Positions 63,166 through 64,000 of a DNA stretch of 64,000 bases are shown piece by piece. Source of the stretch: Cydia pomonella (lineage: Eukaryota; Arthropoda; Insecta; Lepidoptera; Tortricidae). The stretch lies in contig NC_084704.1 in the NCBI RefSeq assembly GCF_033807575.1, positions 37,363,968-37,427,967 on the forward strand, in the 5' to 3' direction. Under the pieces are notes generated by a model. The model had not been told where the DNA came from, searched no databases, and saw only the letters and a list, made by a program, of their open reading frames with translations. Positions within the stretch are counted from its first letter, which is position 1; each line of letters opens with the position of its first letter. A program made the position numbers and the translations under genes.

Positions 63166-63904
63166 CTTTAATTAATACATTAATATTAATAATCTACAAA
63201 ATGTAAAGTACAATATAGGCTACGGTGACCGTTTAACCACAAGCCGTGCTTGTTGTCATTACGCAGTATAAAGTACCTAGCAGATTTGACCTAATTTATT
63301 CCGATCCCGTATTTAAGGAGTATTCATATGGATATGAACTGGCCCTCAAAACACGCCAACTTTCAATTTACGGCCCGCGGGGACTTGATTAAACCGGCTA
63401 TTATTCTGTTGTGTATAATTATTATTTTTATTATTGCGCCAACTTTCCAGGCCAGCTATTCACATTGCTGGCGCGAGCGCACACAGACCAATAAAACATG
63501 ATGATACCTTGATATGGACTTTTGGACTAACTGTAATTGGTAAAGCAAGACAAATATCCGTTTATTGTTTCAAATCTCTCCTCTGTGGCATCTATAGCTT
63601 ATTTTAAATTGAAATAAATGACATTCATGAAAGAAAAAGTGACCAAGGCCTCCAGTGCGCAGGGCTCGGAATGAACCAGCATCTTTTGCATTCGCGGCAG
63701 ATGCCAAACCAGTCGGCCACACGGGTCACGGCAGCAAGGATAAAATTTTCTCAAATATATGCAAGCTCTTAAAGTCTTACGGTCTTTGTCTTTGGTCAAC
63801 TCTGAGTTAGAACAGTATAACTCCTATCCGAATCAACTCAGGTAATTCCGGCATAGCGAGAGAGATGGCGCTGCCATCAATATTACTAGGAAATAATTTT
63901 TATT
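63166..63904. other. No gene recognised
   Basis: The 66-codon minus frame at 63599-63799 has no domain. 'ataggctacggtgaccg' at 63215 is a scrap of the retroposon family. Confidence 0.35.
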
Positions 63905-64000
63905 TAATTTTAACTTGCAATGTAAACTATGATGTTTGTTCCGGTCAAATCTTGTAAGTTAAATTTGACTTACTTCCCGGTTTCCGATGAAGCTGAAAAT
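63905..64000 (+). repeat. Interspersed repeat ('gatctgatgatggagacagg' family), cut by window end
   Basis: 'taacttgcaatgtaaactat', 'ggtcaaatcttgtaagttaa' and 'cttcccggtttccgatgaag' are the family start. Confidence 0.6.

Overview
The window looks like repeat-saturated, non-coding DNA from a moth or butterfly. This rests on recognising many interspersed repeats from lepidopteran genomes: a tRNA-headed SINE ending in a 'gagcttactgtgggactta' tail, the 'agggttccgta...tacggaaccct' snapback repeat, several LINE 3' tails and foldback MITEs. No host protein-coding gene, rRNA gene or functional tRNA gene could be supported. The stretch is either intergenic or the inside of a very large intron. Short open frames outside the central element are mostly chance frames across repeats. 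A few are decayed C-terminal ends of non-LTR retrotransposon reverse-transcriptase proteins, on both strands.

The one intact coding unit is a complete LTR retrotransposon at 30068-38445 (8378 bp), of the Ty3/Gypsy errantivirus type (insect endogenous retrovirus; the lepidopteran TED and Drosophila 17.6/297 are relatives). It has two 348-bp LTRs that are identical base for base, a 4-bp target duplication (CCTC), TGTTAT/ATAACA ends, a tRNA-Ser primer-binding site and a polypurine tract. Its frames are gag with a zinc knuckle, pol with protease, reverse transcriptase, RNase H and integrase active-site residues all present, and an env-like frame with a transmembrane anchor. A textbook -1 frameshift signal (TTTAAAC, 5-nt spacer, 14-bp bulged hairpin) sits exactly where the pol frame opens. 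The env-like frame is odd: it lacks a signal peptide and the N-terminal subunit expected of this envelope family, and is preceded by a non-coding 83-bp tandem duplication.

Layout. 1-10 kb: dense MITEs, including one with perfect 60-bp inverted repeats and TAA target duplications, SINE pieces, snapback repeats, and a LINE tail split by a ~0.9-kb insertion. 10-24 kb: LINE protein relics, MITE families and long palindromes, including 159-bp arms at 18.8-19.2 kb and a GGTAAC-rich inverted-repeat element at 22.2-22.9 kb. 24-30 kb: nested elements, microsatellites and LINE 3' tails. 30-38.4 kb: the errantivirus-like element. 38.5-45.7 kb: MITEs, a snapback repeat whose interior is amplified about fourfold in 286-bp units, and LINE relics. 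46-64 kb: further MITEs (two PIF/Harbinger-type with TWA duplications), SINEs, a natural filled/empty pair of one repeat, a hAT relic, and a 1.64-kb mariner-like element without a transposase frame.

The retroelement's parts form one life cycle: LTR promoter, Gag capsid, frameshifted Gag-Pol, tRNA-primed reverse transcription, integrase and possible Env. The remaining repeats are independent insertions whose nesting gives a relative order of events.
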